Below are positions 46,637 through 55,301 of a DNA stretch of 64,000 nt, piece after piece. The notes under the pieces were generated by a model. That model had not been told where the DNA came from and ran no database searches. It worked only from the letters and a program-made list of their open reading frames with translations. The position numbers were made by a program, and so were the translations under genes. The stretch's first letter is position 1; each line of letters opens with the position of its first letter. The DNA is from Tausonia pullulans (taxonomy: Eukaryota; Basidiomycota; Tremellomycetes; Cystofilobasidiales; Mrakiaceae). The stretch spans positions 1,054,001 through 1,118,000 of the forward strand of contig OX637630.1 of the NCBI GenBank assembly GCA_951802195.1, given 5' to 3'.

Positions 46637-47084
46637 TTTTTTTTTTTGTATTAAAGTCGTGAGTTATAAGCAGAGGACGAGGTACCCCTATGAGAGATGG
46701 TGGTTCGTAGCTAGATAGAGGGAGAGCGAAAAGGAGAGTAGGGGTGGAAGAAAAGCAAAAGATGGGTTATGGACATAGGCCCATTAGAAAAGTTGAGATA
46801 CTAAGATGATCAACAGTGTCGAGCGGTGGCTATGGTCTATGGTCTAACCATACTTCCCCACCCCTGATCTGCTTTTCACCCAGGATCGATGACGGCGCCG
46901 ACCGCAGTCCCATTTTTTTTATCCATCTGGCCACTGCCAGCCATCTACCTCGTGCTCAACTGCCAGTGTGTCTGCCGGATTGTGGACGCGATCTTGCGGA
47001 TCTCCTCGTCCGTGACATGGTCGAGGGCTGCGATCTTGCTGTACCTCCGCCTTCGGACGAAACGCCATGTCCGGGCTGCAAACA
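46637..47084 (-). mobile_element. 5'-truncated, diverged LINE copy (3' UTR plus end of ORF2)
   Basis: Starts on the plus strand with a T-run (A-tail of the element) and the shared tail, then follows the 3' UTR and the last ~180 bp of ORF2 of the full-length LINE at 47434-47872 with clear similarity and scattered differences. Homology stops near 47084, as expected for a 5' truncation during target-primed reverse transcription. It is clearly older than the intact copy. Confidence 0.82.
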
Positions 47085-47130
47085 AAAAGTGTAACAATCT
47101 GTTTAATTGAATGAATGGTGTGGTGGTTTC

Positions 47131-47174
47131 ATTTTTGTATTTAAGTGGTGAAATGGCCAGAGAGAGAGCGAAAG
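47131..47174 (-). repeat. Short tail fragment (copy 4)
   Basis: Plus-strand ATTTTTGTATTTAAGTGGTG and a following AGAGAGAGAGCGAAAG keep the first ~20 bp of the LINE tail and the AGAGAGAGCGAAA portion but lack the middle. It ends exactly where the next T-run begins. Confidence 0.5.
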
Positions 47175-47432
47175 TTTTTTTTTGTATTTAAGTCATGAGT
47201 TATACGTGGAGAACGAGGTAACCCTATGAGAGATAGCGAGTTGTAGCTAGATAGAGGGAGAGCGGACATGACCGAGCGCGAGATCGTCGGGCGAGGCGCC
47301 GTGGGAAGAGGGTTGGGCGAACCACCGGGATGGTGGTTGGCCGGAAGAGGGTTGGTCGAACCACTGGGGATGGTTGGCCGGACAGCGTGATGGGCGCCGT
47401 GAAGGGGGGGTTGGTCGAACCACCGGGATGGT
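47175..47432 (-). mobile_element. SINE-like non-autonomous element, short copy
   Basis: Carries the same T-run and ~85-bp terminal region as the LINE (plus-strand TTTTGTATTTAAGTCATGAG to AGCTAGATAGAGGGAGAGCG), but then a completely different body: ACATGACCGAGCGCGAG, GTCGGGCGAGGCGCCGTGGG and one round of the ~100-bp GC-rich repeat. It ends at CCACCGGGATGGTG, directly against the A-tail of the full-length LINE. No ORF. The same body is found at 53259-53677. Confidence 0.75.
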
Positions 47433-47666
47433 GTTTTTTTTTGTATTTAAGTCATGAGTTATACGTAGAGAACGAGGTAACCCTATGAGAGATGGTGATT
47501 CTTAGCTAGATAGAGAGAGAGCGAAAATGAAAGTAGGGGTGGAAGGAAAGCAAAAGATGGGTTATGGACATAGGCCCATTAGAAAAGGTAAGATATTAAG
47601 ATGACCAGATACACCAAGAATTGGCGATGTAACACCAGCCATACTTCCCCACCCCTGACCTGCTTT

Positions 47667-50600
47667 TCACCCGGGATCGATGGCGGCACCGACAGCAGTA
47701 CCAGCCATCTGGCCACTGCCAGCCATCCACCTCATGCTCGACTGCCAGTGTGTCTGCCGGATCGTAGACGCGATCTTGCGGATCTCCTCGTCCGTGACAG
47801 GGTCGAGGGCTGCGATCTTGCTGTATCTCCGCCTCCGGACGAATCGCCATGTCCGGGCTACAAAGATGCAGTGGAAGAGGAAGGCCGCCCTCGGCGGCGA
47901 CGGTGTCGGGCAGACAAGCGTCTGGAGGGAGGGGGGATGGGAGGGGAGTGAAGGAGAGGCACGCGCTGCCGCAGCCGACCAGATAGCGCGAACGACGGGA
48001 CACGGCTCGTCGAAAAGGTGGAAGAAGGACTCGACGGGGGCCGTCAGGCACAGCGCACATCGCTTGGACCTGTTGTGCGGCGTAGCGGTTCCGTCGGCGA
48101 GGAATGGCGCAGCAGTATGCTTCCCTGGGTGGAGACTGTACAGCGAGAAGCGATGGGCCAAGTCGACGTCTTCGGGCGACGCTCGGGACACGGCCTTGAG
48201 CAAGCACCACTGACGCTTCCAATCGATCTTGGTAAGCGCCGGAAAGTGGTCTTGCCACCCCTTTGGGATGATGAGGCCGCGGTTGGCTAGAGTACGACTG
48301 TGTGCGCCGTGGGGTTCACGAGGGGCGTTCAGCCGGCCGAGGTTTGTGTGGATAGGGAGGAGACCCAGCCGCAACTGGCTATCTGTACCGAACGTAGACA
48401 TCCAGTGGACAGCGTTCCTCCAGCGGTCTTGATTCCAATAGCTCATGTCAAAGCTGATTTCTTCGAACCATGCCCGGAGGTAAGCCTGCCATCGTGCAGG
48501 GAGAGCTCCTTGGAGCTTTGTGATGGCATTCCACCAGACGGCTGGGAAGAACCATTGACCTTCCACTGGGGAAAGGAATACGCCTAACCAGCTGAAATTG
48601 GCGGGCCGGGGTCCACTGATGAACTCTCCATCCCTGAAGATGGTGCGAGTCAGTATTCTATAAGCCCCTGGGTCGAGGCTCATGGTATGGATGATCCGCT
48701 TGCGAATACGGATCGATGCGGGAAGCTCCGGTCTGAAGAGCACATCGCCAGCCCACTGGGCGCGCGCTTTGATGAGCCGGAATCGGAGTGGCGTGAAGCC
48801 GAAGCCGCCGAGGTCTCGAGGGGTTTCCAGACGTTCCCTGCTGACGTCGTGGTGTTTCGATCGGTAGAGGGACTTGTAGGCCGTTGCCTCGAGGTCTGTC
48901 AGGATATCGTCTGGGCACGGCAGGAAGCGGTCCAGGTAGATGATCTTCGAGTAGATGTACTGGTTGATGACGTTGCATCGCGCAAGGAGAGGGAGATCGT
49001 GCAGCGGGATGCGAGCAAGACGAGCCTTCAGCTTGCCGATGACATCTCGCCAGTGAGCAGGCCCGTTGACCGTGCGACCGCATGGAACGCCGAAGAAGTC
49101 GAATGAAAGCGTTTGGACGCGCCATTCGTGGTACCTCGTAGGCGCATCCGTCCGGCATGACCCTAGCGGATAGAGGAGTGATTTCTGGTAGTTCAGCTTG
49201 CTTGCTGCGGCTTTCTCGTACTCTCGGAGGCAGACCGTCGCCTCATCGACCTCCGACCAGGTCCGACACCGGATACTTAGATCGTCTGCAAAGAGAAGGA
49301 CCTTCCGCTCGTGTAGAGGGGGTGGATTGGCCGGTGGGAGGCGATGGCGGAGCATACATGCCAGCGGCTCCAGGAGGAGGGCGAAGATCGTCGGTGCTGC
49401 GGGATCGCCCTGTCGGACACCAGACCGGATGTCGATGGCTTGGCCCATCCATCCGTTGATCATGAGGCGAGCTGTCTGGGAGGTCATCGTTGAGGTGATC
49501 CACGCGGCGGCGCGCGGACCGAACCCCATGTGGCGGAGGCAGGGGCCAACAAAGTCGTGCGATACTCTGTCGTATGCCTTCTCAAAGTCGACTTGGGCGA
49601 GGACGCCAGGTAAAAGGTCTTCGTCGTCAATGGCGAGCTGGAGAGAGGAGATGTTGCGACCCGAGTCGCGGCCAGGGAGGAAGCCTGTCTGGTCCCCGTC
49701 GACGAGGGTGTCGACGACGGTGAGCAGGCGGCTGTTGATGGCAAGGGAGAAGATGCGAGCGTCAACGTTGATGAGCGAGATCGGACGATAGTTGGCAATC
49801 TGATCGCGATCTCCCTTCTTCTTGAAGATCAGATGGATATGGGCCTCGCGCTGTGAGGCGGATCGGAGGCCAGTCTCCGGGACGAGGTTCAGCAGACTGA
49901 GGAGGATCGGGCCGACGGCAGCCCATGTGGCCTGGTAGAACTCGACGGGGATCCCGTCACTTCCTGGTGTCTTGTTACGGTTCGATCGGAACGTGGCCCG
50001 CCTGAGCTCGTCCAGTTCGAAGGGTTTCTCGAGGGTCCGACTCTGGGAGTTGTCGAGTGTGTTGGTGACATATCGGAGGACGTTGGCGTGCTCGGCGGCT
50101 GGCGTCGTCTTGGTCTCATAGAGAGTTGTGTAGAAGGCGTGTGCTGTAGCTAGAATGTTCTCGTTGTTTGCGATGGCTGCGGCCGCTGGGTTGTCGAGTG
50201 GCCGCAGGGCTGCGATAGTGTCGGCCTGGCGGACGATCTTGAGTCGCTGCTTGACGGCATACTCGCTTGTGTTGGCTGGTTCGAGGTGGGCTCGAAGAGC
50301 GTGGCCATGGAGGATCGACCTGTGTGGATCCCCGCCTGACACTCTGCTCATTCGGGCGAGGTGTCTTGAGATGTCTGACGCGTGATCCGCTATCTGAAGC
50401 TTGGTCTCGTCCCAGGCCTCGAAGGGGTCCCTGATCTCGGTGAGCGCATCGTGGTACCACTCGGGGATATGGAATAGGAAGTACTCAACAAAACCGGTAA
50501 TCTTCAGAAGGTGTGTTCCGATCTTGTATGATCCGGGACCGTGCTCTATTGCACCGGGGAAGGTGAGGCTGAGTGCGATCGGCTTGTGGCTAGAGTACAG

Positions 50601-51341
50601 GTGGCCGGTCGGACGTGGTAGGAAGCGCTGTCGCACGGCTCGGCTAGCGAGTAGAGGCGACAGGTAGAAGCGATCAATGCGGCGATCTGCTCGCGTGATG
50701 CCAGTATAGTTGGTGTATTCGCGCTGAAGCGGGTATAGGGATCGGTATGGGTCAGAGAGGGCAAAGTCCCGGACCAGCCGGCACATTTCCTCCTTTCCCG
50801 CATTCTGGGTAAACTGGCTCATCCCGTCGAGGTAGCTGTCCTCCACACAGTTCCAGTCTCCGCCAAACAGGAGAGGGATGTCAGAGTGGGCAGGTATCTT
50901 GCGAGATAGAGTAGAGAGGAACTCCTTTGTCGAACGGCCGTTCGATTGGCTGTCTCGGCAGGGGACGTAGACTGCAGCCACCCTGACGGCTTCACCGGCG
51001 ATGACGAACACGGCATCCGTCAGGTTGGTTCGTAAGATGGGAGAGGAGCGGGAGATGGATCTGATCCTAGTCGGAGGGGTATTGGGAGGGAGGAATCGAG
51101 AGGCATGCCGCCAGAGGATGGCAGTCTGGCAACCGACCGTAAAGATCGAGCCGAAGCCCATATCTTCACACTCAGCTGTCCAGGTCGCCACCTGACCTGG
51201 TGTTGTGCATGCTATTTCTGAGAGAAGGTATATGTCAGCCTTGGATCGTGAATGTAGAGAGAGGAGGAGACTGCGGGCGCGATCTCGCGTGAACACCCTC
51301 TGGATGTTCGCCGCGACGATCTGGACATCGTTGTACACCAT
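47667..51341 (-). CDS. LINE ORF2: endonuclease and reverse transcriptase
   Basis: 1224 aa, no stops. Residues ~1-240 form an exonuclease/endonuclease/phosphatase domain that nicks the target: AANIQR, LLSEIA, AVYVPCRD, GGDWNC and a final SSHKPIALSL. The reverse transcriptase (~430-720) shows SDGIPVEFYQ, RPISLINVDARIFS, GRNISSLQLAIDDED, LAQVDFEKAYDRVSH, SGVRQGDPAAPTIF and the catalytic LLFADDLS (FADD in place of YADD). Near the C-terminus is a Cys/His motif, CALC ... ESFFHLFDEPC, common in LINEs. No RNase H domain was recognised. The ATG overlaps the ORF1 stop as TAATG (1-nt overlap), which suggests translation by termination-reinitiation, as shown for the insect SART1 LINE. Confidence 0.93.
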   Translation of the reverse strand: MVYNDVQIVAANIQRVFTRDRARSLLLSLHSRSKADIYLLSEIACTTPGQVATWTAECEDMGFGSIFTVGCQTAILWRHASRFLPPNTPPTRIRSISRSSPILRTNLTDAVFVIAGEAVRVAAVYVPCRDSQSNGRSTKEFLSTLSRKIPAHSDIPLLFGGDWNCVEDSYLDGMSQFTQNAGKEEMCRLVRDFALSDPYRSLYPLQREYTNYTGITRADRRIDRFYLSPLLASRAVRQRFLPRPTGHLYSSHKPIALSLTFPGAIEHGPGSYKIGTHLLKITGFVEYFLFHIPEWYHDALTEIRDPFEAWDETKLQIADHASDISRHLARMSRVSGGDPHRSILHGHALRAHLEPANTSEYAVKQRLKIVRQADTIAALRPLDNPAAAAIANNENILATAHAFYTTLYETKTTPAAEHANVLRYVTNTLDNSQSRTLEKPFELDELRRATFRSNRNKTPGSDGIPVEFYQATWAAVGPILLSLLNLVPETGLRSASQREAHIHLIFKKKGDRDQIANYRPISLINVDARIFSLAINSRLLTVVDTLVDGDQTGFLPGRDSGRNISSLQLAIDDEDLLPGVLAQVDFEKAYDRVSHDFVGPCLRHMGFGPRAAAWITSTMTSQTARLMINGWMGQAIDIRSGVRQGDPAAPTIFALLLEPLACMLRHRLPPANPPPLHERKVLLFADDLSIRCRTWSEVDEATVCLREYEKAAASKLNYQKSLLYPLGSCRTDAPTRYHEWRVQTLSFDFFGVPCGRTVNGPAHWRDVIGKLKARLARIPLHDLPLLARCNVINQYIYSKIIYLDRFLPCPDDILTDLEATAYKSLYRSKHHDVSRERLETPRDLGGFGFTPLRFRLIKARAQWAGDVLFRPELPASIRIRKRIIHTMSLDPGAYRILTRTIFRDGEFISGPRPANFSWLGVFLSPVEGQWFFPAVWWNAITKLQGALPARWQAYLRAWFEEISFDMSYWNQDRWRNAVHWMSTFGTDSQLRLGLLPIHTNLGRLNAPREPHGAHSRTLANRGLIIPKGWQDHFPALTKIDWKRQWCLLKAVSRASPEDVDLAHRFSLYSLHPGKHTAAPFLADGTATPHNRSKRCALCLTAPVESFFHLFDEPCPVVRAIWSAAAARASPSLPSHPPSLQTLVCPTPSPPRAAFLFHCIFVARTWRFVRRRRYSKIAALDPVTDEEIRKIASTIRQTHWQSSMRWMAGSGQMAGTAVGAAIDPG

Positions 51342-53215
51342 TATTCTTCCATGTCCTCGGCTTCAGCCAAGGTCACGAGGGTGCGCTCGATGGATGCCTG
51401 GGAGGACGGCGTGGAGGGGATGAGAGAAGGAGTGGAGGGTGGGTTCAGGGGGAGCGAAGATGGCGGGGATGGGGATGGGGGTGGGGGGGACGATGGTGAC
51501 AGGGGAGGTGGAGTGGGGGGTGGATGCTCGTCTTCGATCTGCATCCCGTCTTCTGTCCTCTCCAGACCCCCCTCGTTGTCCTCCTCTAGGGCGCTCAGCG
51601 TGCGAATGGGTTGCGAGCCCGCATTGCGCGGTGCTTGCTCTGAGTGGGAGTGGGAGGGGCTGGCGTGGGCAGGGGGTGTGGTCACCTCCGTCATGGCTTC
51701 AGTCGGCCTGTTCAGTGACCTCCTCTTGGATTTTTGTACAAGCTGGAAACCATCCAGGTCTGGTCCCGGTTCGACAGGTCGTTGGGGGGGTCCTTCGGTT
51801 GGTGCTCGTGCACTCGCTGGAAGATTTGCCTTTGGACGACCTGGGCATCGGGCCGATGGGTGAGCGTGCGATCCGCATCCGCCACACTCTGGAGCGGTAG
51901 GACACTTGGCACGAGCGTGCTCAAATGAGTGGCAGTAATAGCAGTATGAGGAGGCTGGTCGAGCTGGAGAGTTCGTCCCAGTGCCAGGTTGGACAGGTTT
52001 GAAGATGACATGTTGGTTGACCCAGCCGGGTAGCTGTTGAGGGAATGCATTCGCCCTTGGCATCGTCTTGGAGCCAGAAAGGTCGAGCAGGACTCTAACC
52101 CGGCCAGTTGGGACGCCGGGTAGGCGGGCGTAATACTGACGCTGGAATATGATGACTCTGTCTCCAGAAGCTTCTACTTGTTTGCGAAAAGCTTCCTCCA
52201 CTCCGTCTTCGTCTTCGAAGTTCACCAGCAGACCTTCTTGCAGGAGCTTGTTTTGGGAATTGTAGCACGCGTGGATCTGGGGTTTGACGCCTCTCACATT
52301 CAGCGGGAGGGCCTGTAGTTGAGTCAAGATGTCTTGAGCATTTCCTCGGGAGTTGACTATAAGGAGCATTCTGTCTTTTGGGTCCTTGACAGGACGGATC
52401 ATGAAAGACAGTCGTTCGTCGCACTTTGAGATTGCGAGAGAGATCTCGAAAGGAGTGGTATCTCGAGGGACTGAGATGGCTAGACAGTTCCCGCGGTCGG
52501 TAGCCAAGGCTGGGGCGATTGGGGTATTATCCTGCGGGGGTTGTTGATCGGTTCCGAAGACGAAGGTGAACCCGGGCTGGGTGCTAGACGAGTCACGTTG
52601 CCTCGCAGCTGAGTTTGTAGAATGAGCCTGTTTTGCGGCGTGCGCATATGAGCGGCCGATGGCGTTCGGCTGGGATTTCGCGGCGGCGCGAGTGCGAGTG
52701 CGAGTGTCGGCGGGGTTCGCCGGCACGGGCGACGCGGCGCCGGGGACGAAGAGAGGTTGTTGAGAGAGAGTCTCGCCTGTGGAGCGAGACGGTGTGGGAT
52801 GCGTCACTTCGGACGTTGAGGATAGAGCGGCATTGAGGTCGCTGATGGCTGAGCTCGACCGCGTAATACGGCGAGTTGAGGGGGTTGCAGGGGTTCTGCG
52901 GAGGGGGGAGGGAGAAGAGAGGAGGGCCGTGGGGCTGATATGGATGTGGGGCGTGGTAGGGTTGGTAGGGTTGGTAGGGTTGGTAGGAGTGCTAGGGGTG
53001 CTAGGACTGGTCGGATGGGTAGGTGGGCTGAGGGTGGGTTTGTTGGCGAGCGTTTGGGGACGTTCGTCGACGCGAGAGGGCGTATTGGTCGCGTCTTGGA
53101 CGCTGGGGGTTTCATCGGATCCGCTCTTTCTCTTTGCTGGAGAGGGAGGGTCTGGGGGATCCTTGGGAGCCTTGAGGGCTTCTTGGAGTCGCTTAGGGGT
53201 TGATTCACTAGGCAT
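51341..53215 (-). CDS. LINE ORF1: nucleic-acid-binding protein with two CCHC knuckles
   Basis: 624 aa. It coats the element RNA and escorts it during retrotransposition. The N-terminal ~270 residues are Pro/Thr/Ser-rich, then a folded region with NCLAISVPRDTTPFEIS and RVRVLLDLSGSKT. Two zinc knuckles follow, CYYCHSFEHARAKC and CGGCGSHAHPSARC, both C-x2-C-x4-H-x4-C. The C-terminus is acidic and Pro/Ser-rich. The start at 53215 (MPSESTPKRL) is the first Met of the frame and lies 34 bp from the SINE-like insertion. Confidence 0.88.
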   Translation of the reverse strand: MPSESTPKRLQEALKAPKDPPDPPSPAKRKSGSDETPSVQDATNTPSRVDERPQTLANKPTLSPPTHPTSPSTPSTPTNPTNPTNPTTPHIHISPTALLSSPSPLRRTPATPSTRRITRSSSAISDLNAALSSTSEVTHPTPSRSTGETLSQQPLFVPGAASPVPANPADTRTRTRAAAKSQPNAIGRSYAHAAKQAHSTNSAARQRDSSSTQPGFTFVFGTDQQPPQDNTPIAPALATDRGNCLAISVPRDTTPFEISLAISKCDERLSFMIRPVKDPKDRMLLIVNSRGNAQDILTQLQALPLNVRGVKPQIHACYNSQNKLLQEGLLVNFEDEDGVEEAFRKQVEASGDRVIIFQRQYYARLPGVPTGRVRVLLDLSGSKTMPRANAFPQQLPGWVNQHVIFKPVQPGTGTNSPARPASSYCYYCHSFEHARAKCPTAPECGGCGSHAHPSARCPGRPKANLPASARAPTEGPPQRPVEPGPDLDGFQLVQKSKRRSLNRPTEAMTEVTTPPAHASPSHSHSEQAPRNAGSQPIRTLSALEEDNEGGLERTEDGMQIEDEHPPPTPPPLSPSSPPPPSPSPPSSLPLNPPSTPSLIPSTPSSQASIERTLVTLAEAEDMEE

Positions 53216-53258
53216 AAGGTAGGGTGACCTGGATTGACCTGGTGGTGGTTGACTTCTT

Positions 53259-53677
53259 TTTTTTTTGTATTTAAGTCATGAGCTATACGTGGAGAACGAG
53301 GTAACCCTATGAGAGATAGCGAGTTGTAGCTAGATAGAGGGAGAGCGGACATGACCGAGCGCGAGAACGTCGGGCGAGGCGCCGTGGGAAGAGGGTTGGC
53401 CGAACCACTGGGGATGATTGGCCGGACGGCGTGATGGGCGCCGTGAGAGGGGGGTTGGTCGAACCACCGGGATGGTGGTTGGCCGGAAGAGGGTTGGTCG
53501 AACCACTGGGGATGGTTGGCCGGACGGCGTGATGGGCGCCGTGAGAGGGGGGGGGGGTTGGTCGAACCACCGGGGATGGTGGTTGGCCGGAAGGGGGTTG
53601 GTCGAACCACTGGGGATGGTTGGCCGGACGGCGTGATGGGCGCCGTGAGAGGGGGGTTGGTCGAACCACCGGGATGG
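53259..53677 (-). mobile_element. SINE-like non-autonomous element, longer copy, with target-site duplication
   Basis: On plus: T-run and LINE-like terminal ~85 bp (to about 53348), then the non-LINE body ACATGACCGAGCGCGAG onward, then about 2.5 copies of a ~98-104-bp GC-rich tandem unit (53400-53677; CCGTGAGAGG recurs at 53441, 53539 and 53643). The 9-bp direct repeat TGACTTCTT flanks it at 53250-53258 and 53678-53686, so it is an independent insertion beside the LINE 5' end. Long frames through the repeat (for example 52804-53610, minus) are not genes. Confidence 0.8.
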
Positions 53678-53747
53678 TGACTTCTTGTGCATGCATTTTC
53701 AGCCAGGTAGTGTTGGCATGTCTGTTGTGACCGACACCAAATGGCTT

Positions 53748-53852
53748 GCCCTGCTAGCTCAATCGGTAGAGCGTCAGACTCTTACTGGCAGATAGGCAAC
53801 AATCACCACACAGGTGATCTGAAGGTTGGGGGTTCGACCCCCCCGTGGGGCT
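53748..53852 (+). tRNA. tRNA-Lys (anticodon CTT) with 32-nt intron
   Basis: Cloverleaf by hand: acceptor 53748-53754/53845-53851 (two G-U pairs), D-arm GCTC/GAGC at 53757-53760 and 53769-53772. Anticodon stem TCAGA/TCTGA at 53774-53778 and 53818-53822, anticodon CTT at 53781-53783. T-arm GGGGG/CCCCC with loop TTCGACC. The intron is 53785-53816, after position 37. A box (TAGCTCAATCGG) and B box (GGTTCGACCCC) are present and an 8-T Pol III stop follows at about 53860. Retroelement sequence ends 61 bp upstream. Confidence 0.93.
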
Positions 53853-54030
53853 AATGTTACTTTTTTTTCTCTTTCTTTTCTGCTTGATTCCATTTCATGA
53901 TAAGCCCCTCATCGCCGTTTCGACCATCTTTTTATGTCTTCTACAAGCGAAACCTGGAATGTGGTAAATGCTATCTTCTCGGCGCAGCACAAGACCAAGA
54001 CGCATGCGATCCCCTTAAACAGAAGACTTT

Positions 54031-55301
54031 TCAATCCTGCTTCCCCCCAACCTTGAGCGTCGTCCCTCGTCCCAGCGCCGGACTCGTCGGCATGCCCGTC
54101 GACCGCTCCTCCTTCTCCCTCACTGCGCCCTCGCTCGCTCGGCTTGACGACGACACAGCGGAGATGCCGCTATTGTTCCAGTAGGCGATCTATTCCCAAC
54201 GTCCTGAGAGGTGAGCGGACGTAGCAAGGAGGGGCAAGGAGAAGCAGTCGCACCATCTGAAGCGCGATTACGGCGTTGAGCGCGGCGGCGAGGATGAACC
54301 CCCAAAGGACGACTGGGTCCGAGAGTTCCGAGAGGGTCGTGAAGATGCGAGCGAGACAGCCGAGGAGGGCTGTGAGAGTCCAACTCGTCAGCGAAGAGTT
54401 TGAAAGGCCATCAGTGACAGAGCGCACCATTGAAGACAGCAAAGGCCGAGAGGTTGCCGGTCGACTTGAGGCGGTGGTTCGAGAGGATCTGGGGGGCCTT
54501 GGAAAGGAGCGAGATCGGGACCGTCGCGGCTTGAAGAACCTTGACTGGGAGCAGAAGAGTAAAGGCGTCAGTCTTTCCCACCCTCAAAGTGGAAAAGCCT
54601 AGGAAGAGATGGGCTAACGCGTCGAGGACGACGTGACGCGCTCGTCCCAGAGCGAGTACGCGACGGCCGCCATCACGACCGCAGCCGTGCCGACGGCGCG
54701 AGACCTCCCAGCGCCCGTCGGGGCGTAGAGAAGGATGAGTAGGGTGATAACTATATTTTGAGCCGTCATAAAAAGGTTCTCGCCGTAAGTCGAGAAGGGG
54801 AACCCGGAGCGGGCGGCGTAGGCGAGCGAGATGGCGTAGCCGAGGGTCTCGAGCGCATAGGCGGTGAAGGAGAGACCTCGAGCCGAACGGGCAGAGACAA
54901 TTTTTTGGATCTGGGGAAGTTTGACGACTGCGAAAAGACATGAACAACGACGCGTCAGAAGGGGAAAGGTGAGCCGCTGCTGGCCGCGCCTGGACGCAAC
55001 TAGCTCCTCCGAGGACGATGCCGAGGCCGAGGCCCTTGCTGAGCGAATATTTGAGGCAAGGCACGTCGAGAAGGTCCGCGTCGTAGATGAGCGTCTTGTA
55101 GCAGGCCTGATAGGTGGATGTGACCCAAGGCGGGGTCGGTACGCGATGAGGCGAGCCATCGGGGAGTTCCGAAGCGGGGTCAATGCCGAAGCCAGGAGAC
55201 AGACGCCAATCATGCAAGCTCACCGGTCCAATGATGGCCTCGGCAGGCTGGCGGAGGAACCACGGAATCCGGTGGGTGACAGTGGTGAGCAGGGAAGCCA
55301 T
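54031..55301 (-). CDS. MPDU1: Mannose-P-dolichol utilization defect 1 (PQ-loop) protein
   Basis: ER multi-span protein needed to use dolichol-phosphate-mannose and -glucose in N-glycan, GPI and O-mannose synthesis. Exons 55224-55301, 55001-55106, 54619-54927, 54428-54544, 54254-54369 and 54031-54189 give 294 aa in frame. The first PQ-loop has IVKLPQIQKI, SARGLSFTAYALETLGY and FPFSTYGENLF; the second has LLSKAPQILSNHRLKSTG and NLSAFAVFNG. About seven membrane helices are expected, then VIALQMIAYWNNSG and a hydrophilic tail. The start at 55301 (MASLLTTV) is preferred over an upstream Met at 55355 because it suits family length. The donor of intron 2 (GTTGCG) is weak. Divergent from DBF4. Confidence 0.9.

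Larger units (their letters stand above)
47433..53249 (-). mobile_element. LINE (non-LTR retrotransposon), both ORFs open
   Basis: Minus-strand element. Its A-tail appears as the T-run at 47434-47441, its 3' UTR spans 47442-47666, ORF2 47667-51341 and ORF1 51341-53215. The 5' UTR before ORF1 is at least ~35 bp; the true 5' end is unclear because a SINE-like element was inserted at 53250-53258. It may reach about 53740. It encodes an apurinic-type endonuclease and reverse transcriptase but no LTRs. Clade (Tad-like or other) cannot be fixed without a tree. With two long intact ORFs and an A-tail it looks young and possibly still mobile. Confidence 0.92.

Noticed and set aside
47131-47432. Possible CRISPR-like or satellite array
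   Set aside because: Repeats are few, irregular and explained by retroelement tails and the GC-rich unit of the SINE-like element.
51351-51900. Long plus-strand frames antisense to LINE ORF1
   Set aside because: Shadows of the coding strand; no domain.
52804-53610. 268-codon minus-strand frame with repeated GGSTNPPP-type units
   Set aside because: Translation of the tandem unit of the SINE-like element running into an alternative frame of LINE ORF1; not a gene.
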